A DNA stretch of 64,000 nt from Mucor racemosus (lineage: Eukaryota > Mucoromycota > Mucoromycetes > Mucorales > Mucoraceae). The position numbers were made by a program, and so were the translations under genes. Where the stretch lies: the NCBI GenBank assembly GCA_027405735.1, contig JAPEHQ010000007.1, forward strand, positions 496,001-560,000, written 5' to 3'. How positions within the stretch are numbered: position 1 is the first letter of the stretch; every line of letters begins with the position of its first letter. Below, one piece after another: positions 1-14,337 of this stretch. The notes beneath the pieces were generated by a model. The model had not been told where the DNA came from. It made no database searches and saw only the letters and a list, made by a program, of their open reading frames with translations.

Positions 1-122
1 ATATTTCGGTTTCAAATGTCAAAAATGGGCATATTTTGGCATGATTTTCATGGAATAAAATGGGATGAAGGCGAGAATGGTTTGCAGACTTGGTACGATG
101 TAGTATTACTCATGTGCGGCTA

Positions 123-377
123 TCAAACGCATTTTTCCTCGTCAATAAATAGTAATTTTTCGTAGAGAAAATTGAGATGGGATGATTGAGTGATTTGATG
201 AGAAATATCCTGAATTTTTTCCCTATGAATACGCATCCAAAAATCGGGAGCCAAAAAAAAAGTGATGAAAAAACTTAATACTGCTATGATAAGTAGGGAT
301 ACAGATGCAAAAAAATACTCAATCTGTAGATAATTTTGTTGTGCATCATGTAAAAATAAAATATTTGAGGAATACAT
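123..377 (-). CDS. possible small single-pass membrane protein or exon (uncertain)
   Basis: An 84-codon reading frame on the minus strand. It has a convincing hydrophobic stretch at about residues 24-44 (FFASVSLLIIAVLSFFITFF) followed by a basic and polar tail. I do not recognise the family. It could be an exon of a gene continuing off the left edge, a small membrane protein, or chance in AT-rich DNA. No CT-rich leader or clear splice sites decide between these, so confidence is low. Confidence 0.2.
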   Translation of the reverse strand: MYSSNILFLHDAQQNYLQIEYFFASVSLLIIAVLSFFITFFLAPDFWMRIHREKIQDISHQITQSSHLNFLYEKLLFIDEEKCV

Positions 378-1365
378 TTGAAGAATGTATAGCTTTTGGC
401 CAAAAACCGTTAAAATTTGATGTTGGATTTAGTAGAAATTTTATATAAAGGTTATCTTTAAAAACTACATAGATCGATTTAGAATCCAAAACTAAACCTA
501 AAACATTTAGTACACAAAGGTAACTTGCTATGCATCTTCGTGAGTTATTAAACATTTTAATGTTTTATGGATTTTTTGACCATCTGAATCTCTTTTTAAA
601 TTCAAGCTCAATGAGGTGTGCATATCTGCTTATTTGATTTTATATGGTGATATTCAAAATTGGAGCGTGCTCCCATTTCAATAGATAATAAAAAAATACA
701 AAATGCAAGTCTATACTTGAGATGGCATAGAATATTACCGAACAATTTATTCGTATTTATCTTAGCTTTCCAATGAGTAAAAAGGCATCAAAGATAAAAC
801 ATTGGCTTTCCCCTGCTTAGCGTATCGTGTTTTCAATTCTTTGTAGCTTATATGATTGCACCAAGTATGTTTTTTCGAGTGTCTAAGCATATTATTACTA
901 AAACGCAAGCAAACTTTGTAAACATAAAAACTTGGTACCAAAACCTTCCATTTGTCAAATGACAAAACGTTTCCTGCCAACTTGATATCAGCAGTGGATG
1001 TGAATGCGCTTATTGATCTGAAATTGAATCCATGTATACCGTATATAGGAAGAATATATGTAGTTCTGTGAATTACACATTGTCCCCATTTTTATACGTT
1101 AATATGCACATAAATTAAGCTGTTATAGAGTAATTTTATATCATTATTTTATTTAATATTGCTTCGAGCGTTTACATTCAAAAAATATTTCCATGGATAA
1201 GTTTTGACTAGGAATAGATGTGATAAGGACAAAAGCAATTGAAATCCCGGGGTTACTCAAAGAAACTAGGAGAGGGCCGACAATCCATTTAATCACTGGA
1301 GCTTCTTCACCTTATTTCTCGTAATTTCTACAAACTGTCTAGATCAAGCAAGTGACCAAATAAAC
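378..1365. other. intergenic, upstream region of the importin gene
   Basis: AT-rich sequence in which I see no supported gene; the short reading frames here lack homology or splice context. The last 200 bases must hold the promoter of the importin gene that starts at 1366. No obvious TATA box or strong pyrimidine tract is visible close to that start. Confidence 0.5.
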
Positions 1366-4300
1366 ATGGATCAAAACGCGGTTTATCAGCTATTCGTCTC
1401 GACATATCATCCTGACCCCAACGTACACAAGCAAGCCGAGCTAAATATCAGAAATGTATTACTATATAAAAAGTTTAATACAAAAACAAAAAACTAATCA
1501 CCCACTCACCCCCTTTTTATACACGATATGTATTTAGCTCGAGTCTCAAACAGGTTTTTTACCTTTGGTTTTGCAAATCCAGGCATCCGAGGAATTAGAA
1601 TTAGGTGCACGACAAGCAGGTAAATTGTTTTTTTAGATGCAAATACATTTCTTTCTATTAAAACCTATCAACCAGCTGCTATATATTTTAAAAATCGTGT
1701 GCATAAACAATGGAACCGTTCAAAGGGGCTCGCGGAAGAAGATAAAGCTGTCATAAGAGGAAATATTCTTCATGCATTCATTACTGCTCCCGCTGCTGTA
1801 CAGTAAGTTTATGTAAATCTTGATTTTTCACCACGTTAACTCGATAATGAAATAGAGTTCAGTTGGCCAATTCATTGAATAGCATTCTAAACACTGATTT
1901 TCCTCAAAATTGGCCCAACTTCATTGCAGAATTAGAAGCATTTCTAACTTCAGATGACATTCGCATTGTCCATGTTGGCTTAGTTGCTCTCCGAGAAGTA
2001 GTCAAAGTATATCAGTAAGTGTAAAGTTTATGTAAGAATGAATAGCACTAACATGTACTCTATTAGGTGGAAAACAATGGAACGTAAAGAACCTTTACAG
2101 CAGATCATCAAGCTGACATTTCCTTCAATTCAAGAAATTTGCAAGAAACTTTTACAATTGGAGACCGCTGAAGCTGGCGAGATGTTGAAATTAGCATTAA
2201 AGATTTATCATTCCAGCATTTATGTCGATTTACCTAAATGCCTGCAAGATCCTGCTTCTCTTGTTGGTTGGGGTACAGTATTCCTTCAATTAGTAGATAA
2301 GAAAATTCCCAATGAAATTCAACCTGCTGATTTGGAAGAAAGAGAAAATTTTATATGGTGGAAGACTAAAAAATGGGCCTACCACTGCCTTAATCGATTG
2401 TTTGGCAAGTATGGTAACCCAGCAATGCTACCTCCTAGTTTAACAAAATACACTGCTTTTGCTAAATCATTTGTTTCTAACTTTGCACCCAACATTTTGC
2501 AAACTTATTTGCAACAAATTGATGGTTGGATTAAAAATGAACACTGGATGTCTAATAGATGTTTGGGCTTATCGGCTGCCTTTTTTGATGATAGCATCAA
2601 ACACAAGGTTACATGGCAAATTATTAAGCCTCATACAGAAACATTGGTTGCTCAATTCATATTTCCTCAATTATGCTTTTCAAAAGAAGATGAGCAGCTT
2701 TGGACTGAAGATGCTGTTGATTATGTCCACAAAAAGATTGGTAAAAAAAAAAAAAAAAAAAAAAAAAGTTGATTTTAATAAGCTGTATCACCACATTTTT
2801 TAACATGGAATCATCTACCTTAGATCCTTTGGAAGATGCTCCTTCAACTCAAAATAATGCAACCACTCTTCTAATTGATTTAGCTAGAAATCGTAAAAAG
2901 CATACTTTTATGAGCACGTTGGAATTTATCAATGGAGTTCTCAATAATTATATGGAGACACCTGAAGATCAAAAGAATGGTCGAGATAAAGATGGTGCAT
3001 TGTGTATGATTGGTGCTTTGGCTCCTATTATTTTGAGTAATTCATCAGATGTTGCAAACATGATGGAGCCATTCTTTGTTACCCATGTATTTCCAGAGTT
3101 TAAAAGTAGATTTCCTTATTTACGTGTTAGAGTAAGTTTCTATATCTAATAATGATTTCACACATTTAATCATTCTGCTAGGCTTGTGATATTACAAGAC
3201 ATTTTAGCGATTTGGATTTTTCAAATGAACAGGTAAATATCATAAATTTGATAATTAGAATCAGTCTAACGTATAATGTCGAAAAGAATCTTGCTATTTT
3301 ATATCAAAATGTTCTTGATTGTTTGAGAGATCCTGAACTTCCGGTAAGAGTACAGGCTGCCTTAGCCTTACAGCCCATGATTAGACATGAAAGCGGTATG
3401 TATTTATTCGGTTTTGCGAGATTCGAATTATTAATGCAATGTCATAGTGTATGAAGCCATGGGTCCCAATTTACCATTCATCATGCAAGAATTACTCAAT
3501 TTAACAAATGAAATTGACATTGATACACTTGCCAATGTCATGGAAAACTTTGTGGAAGTATTTGCAGCACAATTAACTCCATTTGCAGTTCAATTATGTA
3601 CTCAGTTGCGTGATACATTTTTACGTCTCATGGAAGAACTTGCTCAAACTAATGGAAATGCCCAAGGAGAACAAGACAATGATAACGTGGACGAATCGGG
3701 TGAAAAAACAATGGCTGCCATGGGTGTACTTAAAACCATTGGAACACTCATCTTGAGTTTGGAGAGTACACCTGATATTCTACAACAACTCGAAAATGCA
3801 TTATTGCCTGTTATCACATATACATTGGAACATCGTATTTTTGATCTTTACGATGAAATATTTGAAATCATTGATTCTTGTACATTCTCTTCAAAGACTG
3901 TAACTCCAACCATGTGGGGTGTTTTTGAGTTGATTTATGGATCTTTCAAGGAATCAGGATGTCAATATCTCTTGGAAATGTTGCCTTCATTGGACAATTT
4001 TATTGCTTATGGTAAAGATGTTTTCATTTCTAATGACCAAGTCAAGCAAATGTTATTTGATATGATTGATTGGGTTATGAAGAGTGAGGAAATGGACGAA
4101 AGAGATCGAGTATGTGCCTGTAAATTGATGGAGTCAGTATTACTTCATTGTCGTGGATCTGTTGATATGGTAACTACATTTAAGGAAAATTTGCATGATT
4201 TTTCTAATGCAAATTGTCTAGTTTATTGCACCATTCCTAAATTTAGTATTCCAATATATCTTCACCGGTCAAATGAAATCAACCGAATACAAAGTTCACT

Positions 4301-5367
4301 GTATTGAAGTTGTAAGTAAACCGTATACTTTGATTTAAAGCGATTATTGATTGGTTTTTAGGTGCTCAACTGTTTGTATTACAATCCTGTTTTAACACTT
4401 CATATATTGGAGCAAAACCAATGGTCTCAAGGGTTCTTTACATTGTGGTTTTCATGTCTTGACAAGTTTACAAGGTTTGTATATATCATAAAAATGGGGT
4501 AACACATATATTAATACATGCTGATATTTAGAGTTCATGATAAGAAATTAGCCATTGTTACTCTGTGCTCTTTATTAGCATTACCAACTGATAAAATACC
4601 AGTTTCATTACAATCAGGTTGGCCTCAAATCTTGACTAGTTTGTCACACGTGTTCGAGAGTTTACCTGATGCCATTGAAAGTAAGTTTTGATTATATAAT
4701 CAATGTTTCGTGGGTACTTAACTTTATCGGATTACACAGATCGACAAAATCTAGAAACAATTTATCAAGGGACTTTTGATGATGATGAAGAAGAGGAAGA
4801 AGAAGATGAAGAAGAGGAGGAAGATGAAGATGAAGAAGATGCTCATGTAGAAGGAGAGACTGAGGAAATTGATGAAGAAGGAGAAGAGGATGAGGAAGAG
4901 GAAGAAGAAGAGGAAGAAGAGGGCGAAGATGAAGATGAAGAAGACGAGGATGAAGGTAGATCAAAAAAAGCTCAATGTATACTATACCAATAGAAAATTA
5001 ACACAATTATTAACAGATGGTGATGTTCAAGATGAAGATGCCGAGTATTTAGAATTCTTGGCTAATCAAAAGATTCAGGAAAACAGTGAAGATTCAGACG
5101 ACGAGATTGAAGAAGAAATCTTGTACGAATCACCACTTGATCAGATTGATCCATACGAGTGTTTTGAACAAGTCTTTCGAGGTAAATTTACATGGATAAC
5201 AAGTGTCGAGCTAGTTGTTAAATTATATATTTTGCATAGATATGCAACAAAATAAGCCTGATTTATACGCTCATTTGACCAAGGATTTAACTGTAGAACA
5301 TCAAAACAATATCATGTCTGTATTATCCTTGGCAGAGCAACATCGTAATGAATTATCAACAGTTTAA
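1366..5367 (+). CDS. NMD5: importin-7/8-type karyopherin beta (Nmd5/Kap119-like)
   Basis: Nuclear import receptor of the importin-beta superfamily, which carries cargo through nuclear pores and releases it on binding Ran-GTP. Joining 15 exons across 14 short introns gives an uninterrupted protein of about 1060 residues, close to the usual size of importin-7/8 and yeast Nmd5/Sxm1. Exon boundaries I read are 1366-1455, 1538-1619, 1676-1802, 1856-2014, 2067-2740, 2824-3131, 3182-3232, 3287-3395, 3448-4169, 4222-4311, 4362-4474, 4532-4680, 4740-4955, 5017-5181 and 5240-5367, all in phase. Diagnostic segments are RQAAAIYFKNRVHKQW near the N-terminus (importin-beta N-terminal domain) and DGALCMIGALAPI mid-protein. 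A very acidic Asp/Glu tract lies at 4785-4955, as in importin-7/8, where it may contact basic cargo. Whether it is the Nmd5 or the Sxm1 orthologue cannot be decided here. Confidence 0.92.
2741..2823 (+). other. importin intron 5 with a 25-A run directly after the donor GT
   Basis: The frame needs splicing from 2740 to 2824: this gives KKI-DPLEDAPSTQ, which fits the family. The GT donor is followed at once by 25 adenines (2743-2767), and the acceptor is CCTTAG. Homopolymer slippage here is harmless only because the run lies inside the intron. Confidence 0.75.
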
Positions 5368-6195
5368 AATACCATATTAGTACATTTCATTGGAGTACAT
5401 TTTTTCTAATTGAATAAAAATAAAGTTGATTATTTAATCAAAGTGGAACGGAAGATCGTTTCCAGAATAATCATGCTATCTCCGTTATAAATATTTGCTT
5501 ACTTAATGAGACACTTGACTAAATTAAGAACATCTGAATGCAATTTGATGGTTCTTTTTTTTAGGGAATGGGATATAGAAGAGTGCATGGATATTCATGA
5601 CGAATAGTTCTTTGATAATAGGACATGAGCATTGAATTAAATAGCGAATAACATACAATTACGTATAATCTAATATTGCACGCATTTTCCTTTTCAAGAT
5701 CATTTTTAATGCCACTTTGGTTTTCATCACCAATAAAGTAAACAAAATGCCTCATTTCTCAAGTTTCCTGCACTGTACCGTAATATCGTAGAACATACAA
5801 CAATTTATTTTTAACTTTTTGAATGCTACACAGAGCTATGTGGTAAATTTTGATTGATTCAGCCACATGCTTAGTATTGAATCAATACTAATGTAATAGT
5901 TGGGTTGCTAACTTTTTCAATTATTCATAATATGATTATAAGCAAGTTTAAAACCGGGAAAATTAATGATATCAAAACAAGGGTAGAAAATGACAGTTAC
6001 TCTGTTTGGAAAAGTCTATGGATTACATAAGAAAACTGCCATCCTCGGACTGAAAAGCGCTCTTTTTATATACTGTTTGTAAAACATTATGGTATATAAA
6101 CACCCAAGTTTTTCATCTGCTTTTTCAGTTTTTCTTTTTTCTTTTTTTTTTTTCCTTATAAACTAATCTTTCGAGATAAAATAATAATAAACAAC
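5368..6195. promoter_or_regulatory. 3' region of importin and promoter region of epimerase
   Basis: No supported gene. An AATAAA-like signal (5414-5424) follows the importin stop. Ahead of the epimerase start lie a TATA-like TATATAAAC (about 6091) and a strongly T/C-rich tract (about 6118-6157), the same kind of leader seen before hexokinase. Together they look like a core promoter and 5' leader for galE. Confidence 0.5.
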
Positions 6196-7437
<1,242 letters not shown>

Positions 7438-10157
7438 ATTTAATTATTAACCCACACTAAATCATCATTTTTATATTTTTTTCCCTCTTCAACGAATATA
7501 ATATAATATCCATCTAAATTTTATTACTTGCCTTCACTTGAACATGTATATAATAAGTGATTTTTTTCAAAAACAAAGCAATTAATAAAGATATCAAATC
7601 ATTTTTTTTTAAAAAAAAAACTTCGTGCGTTTTGTTTTTATTTAAATATTATATAGATATGTGTTTTAATGCATAACACAATGCAAGTAGTTATAGTTTA
7701 TGTGGATCGATGCCTTTCTGTGAAGTGCCTAAAAAAACAATGTAATCTATGCAATTGCTTAATTTCCTTTTGCCTCAATGCATCGGTTAGTAACAATTAG
7801 CAATACAAAAAGCATTGCTTAATATCTCTAAATTATACATGTGTACTCTACATATATATGTTTATGCCACACTAAATGCGACGACACTCCTGATTGAAAA
7901 TCGGTGGTAATCTACATACGACACAAACAATTATTCGGTGTAGCTTATGCGTTTATGTACATGCCATATTTCCAATGTTTCGTAGGGCTAAAATATCTGA
8001 ATTTGAAAATTTTGTCCGTAAAACAATATGTTGGTGTGCAATATCTCAATGAAAAAACATGCTACAGCATTGCACAAATAATCAAAACTGCTTGTTTTCT
8101 TGCGCTTTATAACATATTCAAATATCTCAACTTTTTTCTTTTTGATATTTTTGAGGTTTTTTTCATCTAAATAAAATTCCATCAATATAAGACAAGTATA
8201 GCTTACACTCTTATGACAGAACACTTCATAATCTATTCAGAACCTTTTTCTGCTCAAAAAAATATAGATTTTCTATTGAGAAAATGAAAAATCAAGTGAT
8301 TTTTTAATTTTATTTTGAATTCCAATGGATTTTTTGCCTGTGTTTTACTCATACGGAATCTCCGATTTGGACAAAAAATCAATGAAAAAGTTGATTTTCT
8401 CAATGAAAAATGCATCTACAAATGCAAATAACCACTGAAATTGTAGATCTTATCTTCCGTCATGATTCAGTTAACTTTATTTTTTAAATTGCTTTCAAAA
8501 CTTAGGATTTACAGTCTAAAAACCTTTAAAATTTCAATCGCAAATTGCAATAAATTTTGTGAAAAAAAAATGTTTAAAAGTATTACTATTCGACAAAAAA
8601 TTTAATTCTCTACAAAAACTATTAGTATTATAACCCCAGGTTAATATGCATTCTGATGCGTAGTTTCGCTTTTAAATTTTTTGAGCATTTTTTCAAGATT
8701 TGGACACTTTTGATTTCAAAGCCAGCCACGTGTAACTTTTGATCGTTTTCAACATGTAAAATAAGAGCGTAGCATAATCCCAATATTTAATGAGGAAACA
8801 AAAAATTGTCCACAATATCTAAAGTACTATAGAATCACACGAAATGGTTTATACTTTTTTGACGGATTTCAGGAATCGAAAAATATCCCTTAATTAAGAA
8901 GGTTGGCACATTTTTCTATGATTTTAGCGTGTTTTAGTCACGCTTTTCGAATATAATTGAAGAAAGGAATCAATTATCAACAAATACAATGTGTCTTTTT
9001 CAAGGCAGTGTACGTTTTACTGGAGGAAAAGACATTTTAGCTTCGGTAATTATAAATAAATATAAGAATTGGTGATCATTTCTTACAAATAAATCTTAAA
9101 TGCGCCTTGAAAAAGCTTAACTTTATTGCCTTATATAAACAAATATGGTAAATTTATATTAGACTTTAGCTTTATACAAGAGTTTTTTTTATAGAAAATG
9201 TATATTTCAGCTGGTCAACTAATCTTGAAACTCATTGATAGACCCTTTAAATTTTAAATTAAATGCCATTGTGTTGCGTAGTGTGCATGCGTTCGTGGGG
9301 TAAAATGCCCTATCATCCACATCAAGTTTTTACTTGATAATAATGCTTTTACATGTATTTTGTAAAGTAATAATAGATATAGCCAAATATACGCATATTT
9401 GATCAGTTGGCGCTTTACTTAACGCTCTATGAGTTGAAAAAATGATGAAATTTGAGCGACCTGCATTCATCATAGAAATACATCTTGATAGGTAACAGCA
9501 CTAGCACAAAAAAAATCTGATTTTCAATTGTTAGTATGTTTGTACACCAATGTAACAATGTAATCACATCATTGCATCGTAGATATGATTGACGTATGTA
9601 CTGAATTTTGACAATTTGTTTACGTCTCAATAATACAACAAAAAACGTTTATCCATAAAAACTTCCCCAAGTATGTTGCTCGTAAAATAATTGATACCTC
9701 CGCGAATATTTATTGGTTCCTTGGAAAAAAGTGGAATCATTTTTACCATAGTTCTTTTCCCTTCCTTACTCTTAACTCTTTCGATGGAAAGCGATCAAGA
9801 TGATTAGGAGTCACATGAATGTCCATTGTTGCAATGTAATTGATTCAGCATTTGAGGCGTACTTTCTAAATAGATAACAGTTTAGATGTGGCTTGTTTTC
9901 CTATCATTGCAAACAGCAATATATAGTACGACCCTTTTTCATGTATAATTGATGACCAAACCTGAATTATTTTCAACTGATACCACATCATGCGTTAATT
10001 TCACTGTGTTTCAAACATGGAATATCGTCAATTTTTTTTTTACGGTTTCTGGGAGGAAAAAGTCCGCTGCATTAAAATATACATTCTCTTTCTCTTTCCC
10101 TTCTTTTTCTTCTTCTTCTTTTTCCTCTCGAAAATTAAATAAAATTAATCGATAAAA
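7438..10157. other. 2.7-kb intergenic region between epimerase and hexokinase
   Basis: No supported coding region on either strand. AATAAAG at about 7583 is a plausible polyadenylation signal for galE. The middle part (about 8260-8960) is A/T-homopolymer-rich and has wording resembling the repeat arms at 17.8-18.5 and 60.8-61.5 kb, such as AAAATTTCAATCGCA, so it may be an old repeat copy. The last 80 bases (10078-10136) form a CT-rich leader before the hexokinase start. Confidence 0.5.
10078..10136 (+). promoter_or_regulatory. CT-rich leader upstream of hexokinase
   Basis: An almost pure pyrimidine tract (CTCTTTCTCTTTCCC and TTCTTCTTCTT wording) ends about 20 bases before the hexokinase ATG at 10158. 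Such tracts are common near transcription starts of highly expressed fungal genes, and a weaker one precedes galE. Its role is inferred. Confidence 0.45.
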
Positions 10158-11857
10158 ATGTCTACAAAAGCACCTCAAGCCCATGAAGTCAAGGAGCTCG
10201 GCGGAACTCCCGAGCAAGAAGCTTACATGCGTGATATCATTGATCAATTCAGCGTTGATTCCACATATCTCAATCAAATTCGCGATCACTTTATTGCTGA
10301 GATGGATAAAGGTCTCGAGAAAGAAGGCGCTACTGTTGCCATGATTCCTTCTTTTGTTGAAGGCCGTTTGACTGGTCAGTTTCAATTAACTCATTAAAAA
10401 CACCCTCATTAACATTTGCTTATTTTGTAGGCAAGGAAGAAGGACATTTCCTTGCTCTTGATTTGGGTGGAACTAATTTGAGAGTTGTTCTTGTTACTCT
10501 TCTGGGACAAGGTAAACATAAGACTGTATCATCTAAATCCAGAGTATCTGAAGAATTGAAGACTGGCCCTATGCGTAACTTGTGTGGTACGTTAATTTTT
10601 TATATTTCCACTTGACCCCCCAACAATCATACTACTATTATCAAAATGAAACCTTGGAGAACTCCGAATTAACATGGCTTTTATTTTTCCTTTTTGTTAT
10701 TATAGATTATATTGCCGAATGTGTTGATACTTTCTTGACTGAGCAAGGTCTTGAAGATCAAGAGGTTGAACTCAATTTAGGTTATACTTTCTCTTTCCCT
10801 GTTCTTCAATCCAGAGTAAGTTTTTGATATTAAAAAAAAAAAGAAAAAAAAAGAAAAAAGGAAAAATGAGTTTTAATTTGTAATATCATCTTATCAATAT
10901 CAGATCAATCGTGGTATTCTTTCTACTTGGACTAAGGGTTTCGCTTGTACTGGTGCTGTTGGTAAGGACCCTGTTTTATTATTGCAAGATGCTCTTTTGA
11001 GAAAGCATGTTCCTGTCAAAGTCTCTGCTCTTGTCAATGATACTGTTGGTACTCTTTTATCAAATGCATACAATAAGCCTGCTACATTGGCTGGTCTTAT
11101 TTTAGGTACTGGTGCTAATGGTGCCTACATTGAAAAGTTTGATAAAATTACCAAGTGGAAGGGTCATAAGGCCACTTCTGACGAAATGATTATTAATATG
11201 GAGTTTGGTGCTTTCGATAATGAACGTAAAATTCTTCCTTTGACTCGTTTCGATAACAAATTGGATCGTGAGTCTATTAATCCCCATGCTCAACTTTATG
11301 AAAAGATGATTTCTGGTATGTATCTCGGTGAGATTACTCGTAATGTGTTGACCGATATGATTGATCGTGAACTCTTGCTTAAGCGTGATGAAAATACTTC
11401 TCTTGCCTGGTCCAAGGAGATTTCCAGACATTGGTCTTTTGAAACTGCCTTCATGTCAAACATTGAGTCTGATAACTCTACCGACTTTGCAGATACAAAG
11501 GAAATCTTGGATACCAACCTCAATTTACATGATGTTACCACTACTGAAGCTCGCTTCATCAAGAAGACATGTGAACTTGTCGGTAAGCGTGCTGCTCGTC
11601 TTGCTGCTGCTTCTATTGCCGCCATTGTCAAGCATTGCGGCGTTGATGCTGATGGTTGTGATATTGGTATTGATGGTTCTCTTTATGAATTCTACCCCTC
11701 TTTTGAAACTAGAATGTATGAAGCTCTCACTGAAATGATGCCTGAAATTACTGACATTCGTAAGACTATTCGTCTTGGTCTTGCCAGAGATGGTAGTGGT
11801 GTTGGTGCCGCTCTTACTGCTTGTGTCGCTGCTCGTATGGAGAAGGCCACTGCTTAA
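10158..11857 (+). CDS. HXK: hexokinase
   Basis: Phosphorylates glucose and other hexoses with ATP in the first step of glycolysis. Four exons (10158-10374, 10431-10586, 10706-10815, 10904-11857) join in phase to 478 residues, the usual size of a fungal hexokinase. The phosphate-binding LALDLGGTNLRV lies at the exon 2 start. The sugar-binding loop reads LSTWTKGFACTGAVGKD, VNDTVGTLLS carries the catalytic Asp, ILGTGANGAYIE the adenosine contact, and GDGSGVGAAL-type wording (RDGSGVGAALTA) closes the C-terminus. Donor 1 is GTCAGT, less usual than the GTAAGT type elsewhere. It converges on the NEDD8 E1 gene, with 307 bases between the stops. Codon use is more C/T-ending than its neighbours, which suggests high expression. 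Confidence 0.96.
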
Positions 11858-12164
11858 ATCATTTATTAATTTTCACCATACACACAAACACATCAAAATG
11901 ATTAGAAAATGAAGATTTTATTTTAGAGATTATTTGAGTGTTTTCTATGTGTATTTTTGTATTTCATTACCTCCTTTTCATTCATCCCTCCTCTTTTTTT
12001 TTATCAATTCTATTAGTAGACACACAGAAAATCACCCTATTTTTTTTTTCTTTTTCTAAACTTTGTGGTTGTTGTAGATGATTTTCATTTTAGCATTTCT
12101 TTTTTATTATTCTCTTTTGCCTGTATAAAATTATCATATCTTTTTTTTTTTTTAAATATTATTA
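11858..12164. terminator. convergent 3' regions of hexokinase and NEDD8 E1 genes
   Basis: A 307-base spacer between two converging stop codons with several long T runs. It must hold both polyadenylation regions. No coding sequence is seen. Confidence 0.45.
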
Positions 12165-14337
12165 TTATAATTCGTAAACACTGCTAGTAGAAGTAATGCC
12201 ATTGAAAACACACGTGTTGTTGATTGGAATATATTGTCGAGTTATCAACTTGATCGCCTCTTGAGCTGCCAAGCCACCTACAAGAGCTGCCATGTTTGCA
12301 GTTTCTAAATCGCCGAAACGTACACTACCAATTATAATTAAAATCGTGGTTGTGGTTGGGAAAAGGTACCGGTTCAACTTACTAGTTTGTAATTACTTTA
12401 TCCATTGTATCAGTTGATAAAATCTGCTCCGCATCTTCAGATTTAATACCCATGGCTACCATCAATAATTGGACCTGGTGCTTTAATTTGTCATAATCAT
12501 GTTGAGATGCTTATATCAAAAATGTCAATATATTTCTGGGTTATTCTTTTCCTTTTTTATTATTATTTTACCTGGTAATTGACCATATTCCATTTGATAT
12601 TTATCAGCGGCTTTGTAAACAAAATAATAACAAAAGTTTTCTTCATTCTTGAGCAAGTTGACTAATATCAAATAATAAAATTAGCATGGTTCTGAACCAA
12701 ATGAATACGAAACATCATGTTACCCAATTTATCAGGTTGTACATGTTTCTCTGACATGGCTTTGTATTGAATCACTCTGATATTGGATGCATTTTTACAA
12801 AAGAGTTCGATAGTATCTTCGTCAATTTGAACATCAGATCCTTCGGTTAATCCTTTCACTCTCTTCTTGATTGCATTTAAATCAGATAAAGCTTTTTTAC
12901 GATAACTATTGATGCAAATTCAATAAAAAATCCAATATTTAATCAAGAAATCACTTACACATTTTGTAAATCGATATAATTACAAGTATCAGATTTCATA
13001 TCAGGTAATTTACCAGACAATGGAAGTTGTCCTCCACCTTCGTTTTCAACGAAATCTCGCACTGCTCGGGCCAATATCCAGAAATAAGGTGACTTTTTTA
13101 AGGTTAATCATTCTATTCATGTGGGGGGAGGGGGTTCAGTAGGATGAAAACTTACGTTGCCATGTGCACTTTGACAGGACGGATCCTCAAATATTTGACG
13201 GACTTCAGATGATATCTGTCAAAATTGTAGCATGATTAATAAGGATAAAAGCCAAAATGATGCATTTACTTACAGGGCTTGATGGAGAAAGTCTCCAGGC
13301 ATTGGCAATGGCTTCCTCAAAATTCTCTTCATCAGGTGTTCTCATGCCTGCTCTCAATTTCTTGATAAATTCTTGTCTTTGTTGGTAAGTTTGTGGGGCT
13401 TGTCCTTCATGTTCTACCTTCCATGCTTCAACATAAATTAAAATAATGACAACAAATGGTATTTGGCTGTGGTCAGTTTGGTCCAATTTATCCAAATCAA
13501 ATGTCGATACATAATCGCTTAATTGTTGAAAGGGACTTGATAAACGAAGATCAGTAGCATTTTCAGGATGTGTCTCGATTACTGTTAAAACATTAGTACA
13601 TGTGTATCTACTAAATGCCGATCACATTAAAGAATACCTGTATGTTCTGGTGCTTGAATAGTAAACATTCCCACCAAACCTTTACTTTTAACAGCAATGA
13701 GACTCTTTCCTGACTCAACGCAAAGAGGGGACAATTTCAACAGATATTTCTCTGGTATATTAACTGCAATGATCATTGTAAAAGGTTCAAAAAAATCAGA
13801 TTGATTTTCAATCAAATCTTGAGGATTCTAAACAAACAGAAAATATCAGTCATTGCTCAAGCTTATCATTTTATCAAATCATAATACATTTTCTACAAAT
13901 GCAACATTAGCATCCTCATTTAATTCTTGAATTAACTCGGATGCAGATTTGGCTTTGGATTGCCCAATGCTTTCGGGATCCAAAAAGAAGTTGCTGCGTA
14001 TGTCTTCTTTGGTAGACTTGTTCCCGTCAACAATTGTAACATTACCAACGCCTATATAGTATAAAGATGAATTTGATATAATTTAATTATTGTTAAACCA
14101 AATATATTACCTGGAAGAACAAGGTTTTTAATGATTTCACAACCTGTAGAGTTTGCATTTAATAAACAAATATTGGCGTGCTCTAAAGCTTGTTGACCAG
14201 TTGCTGCCCAAAGTCTTTTTTTTTTTTTAGAAAGCATTAAATGTCTATCAAGATGATGAAAACTAATTTATATTGATTTACCTGAGCTGGCGGTCATATT
14301 TTTGCGTTTTGAAATCAATAGTTGTGGTAGTAGACAT
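12165..14337 (-). CDS. ULA1: NEDD8-activating enzyme E1 regulatory subunit (Ula1/APPBP1/NAE1)
   Basis: Pairs with the catalytic Uba3 subunit to adenylate and activate the ubiquitin-like protein NEDD8/Rub1 for cullin modification. The reading starts [19 protein letters not shown] (14337 downward), matching the conserved N-terminus of E1-like ThiF-fold proteins, then [19 protein letters not shown] and a split [16 protein letters not shown]. About nine exons are separated by 50-60-nt introns. Mid-protein segments include [27 protein letters not shown] and [15 protein letters not shown]. The C-terminus [21 protein letters not shown]...NNTCVFNGI is the family hallmark. As expected for this subunit it has no catalytic cysteine domain of the Uba3 type. 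Intron 1 has an acceptor in a T-run. Exact exon edges were not all verified. Confidence 0.9.

Noticed and set aside
4692..4964. Leu/His-rich minus-strand frame
   Set aside because: Antisense shadow of the importin acidic Asp/Glu tract.
7904..8224. overlapping 78- and 88-codon frames on both strands
   Set aside because: No homology, no leader or splice context, and AT-rich composition; chance.
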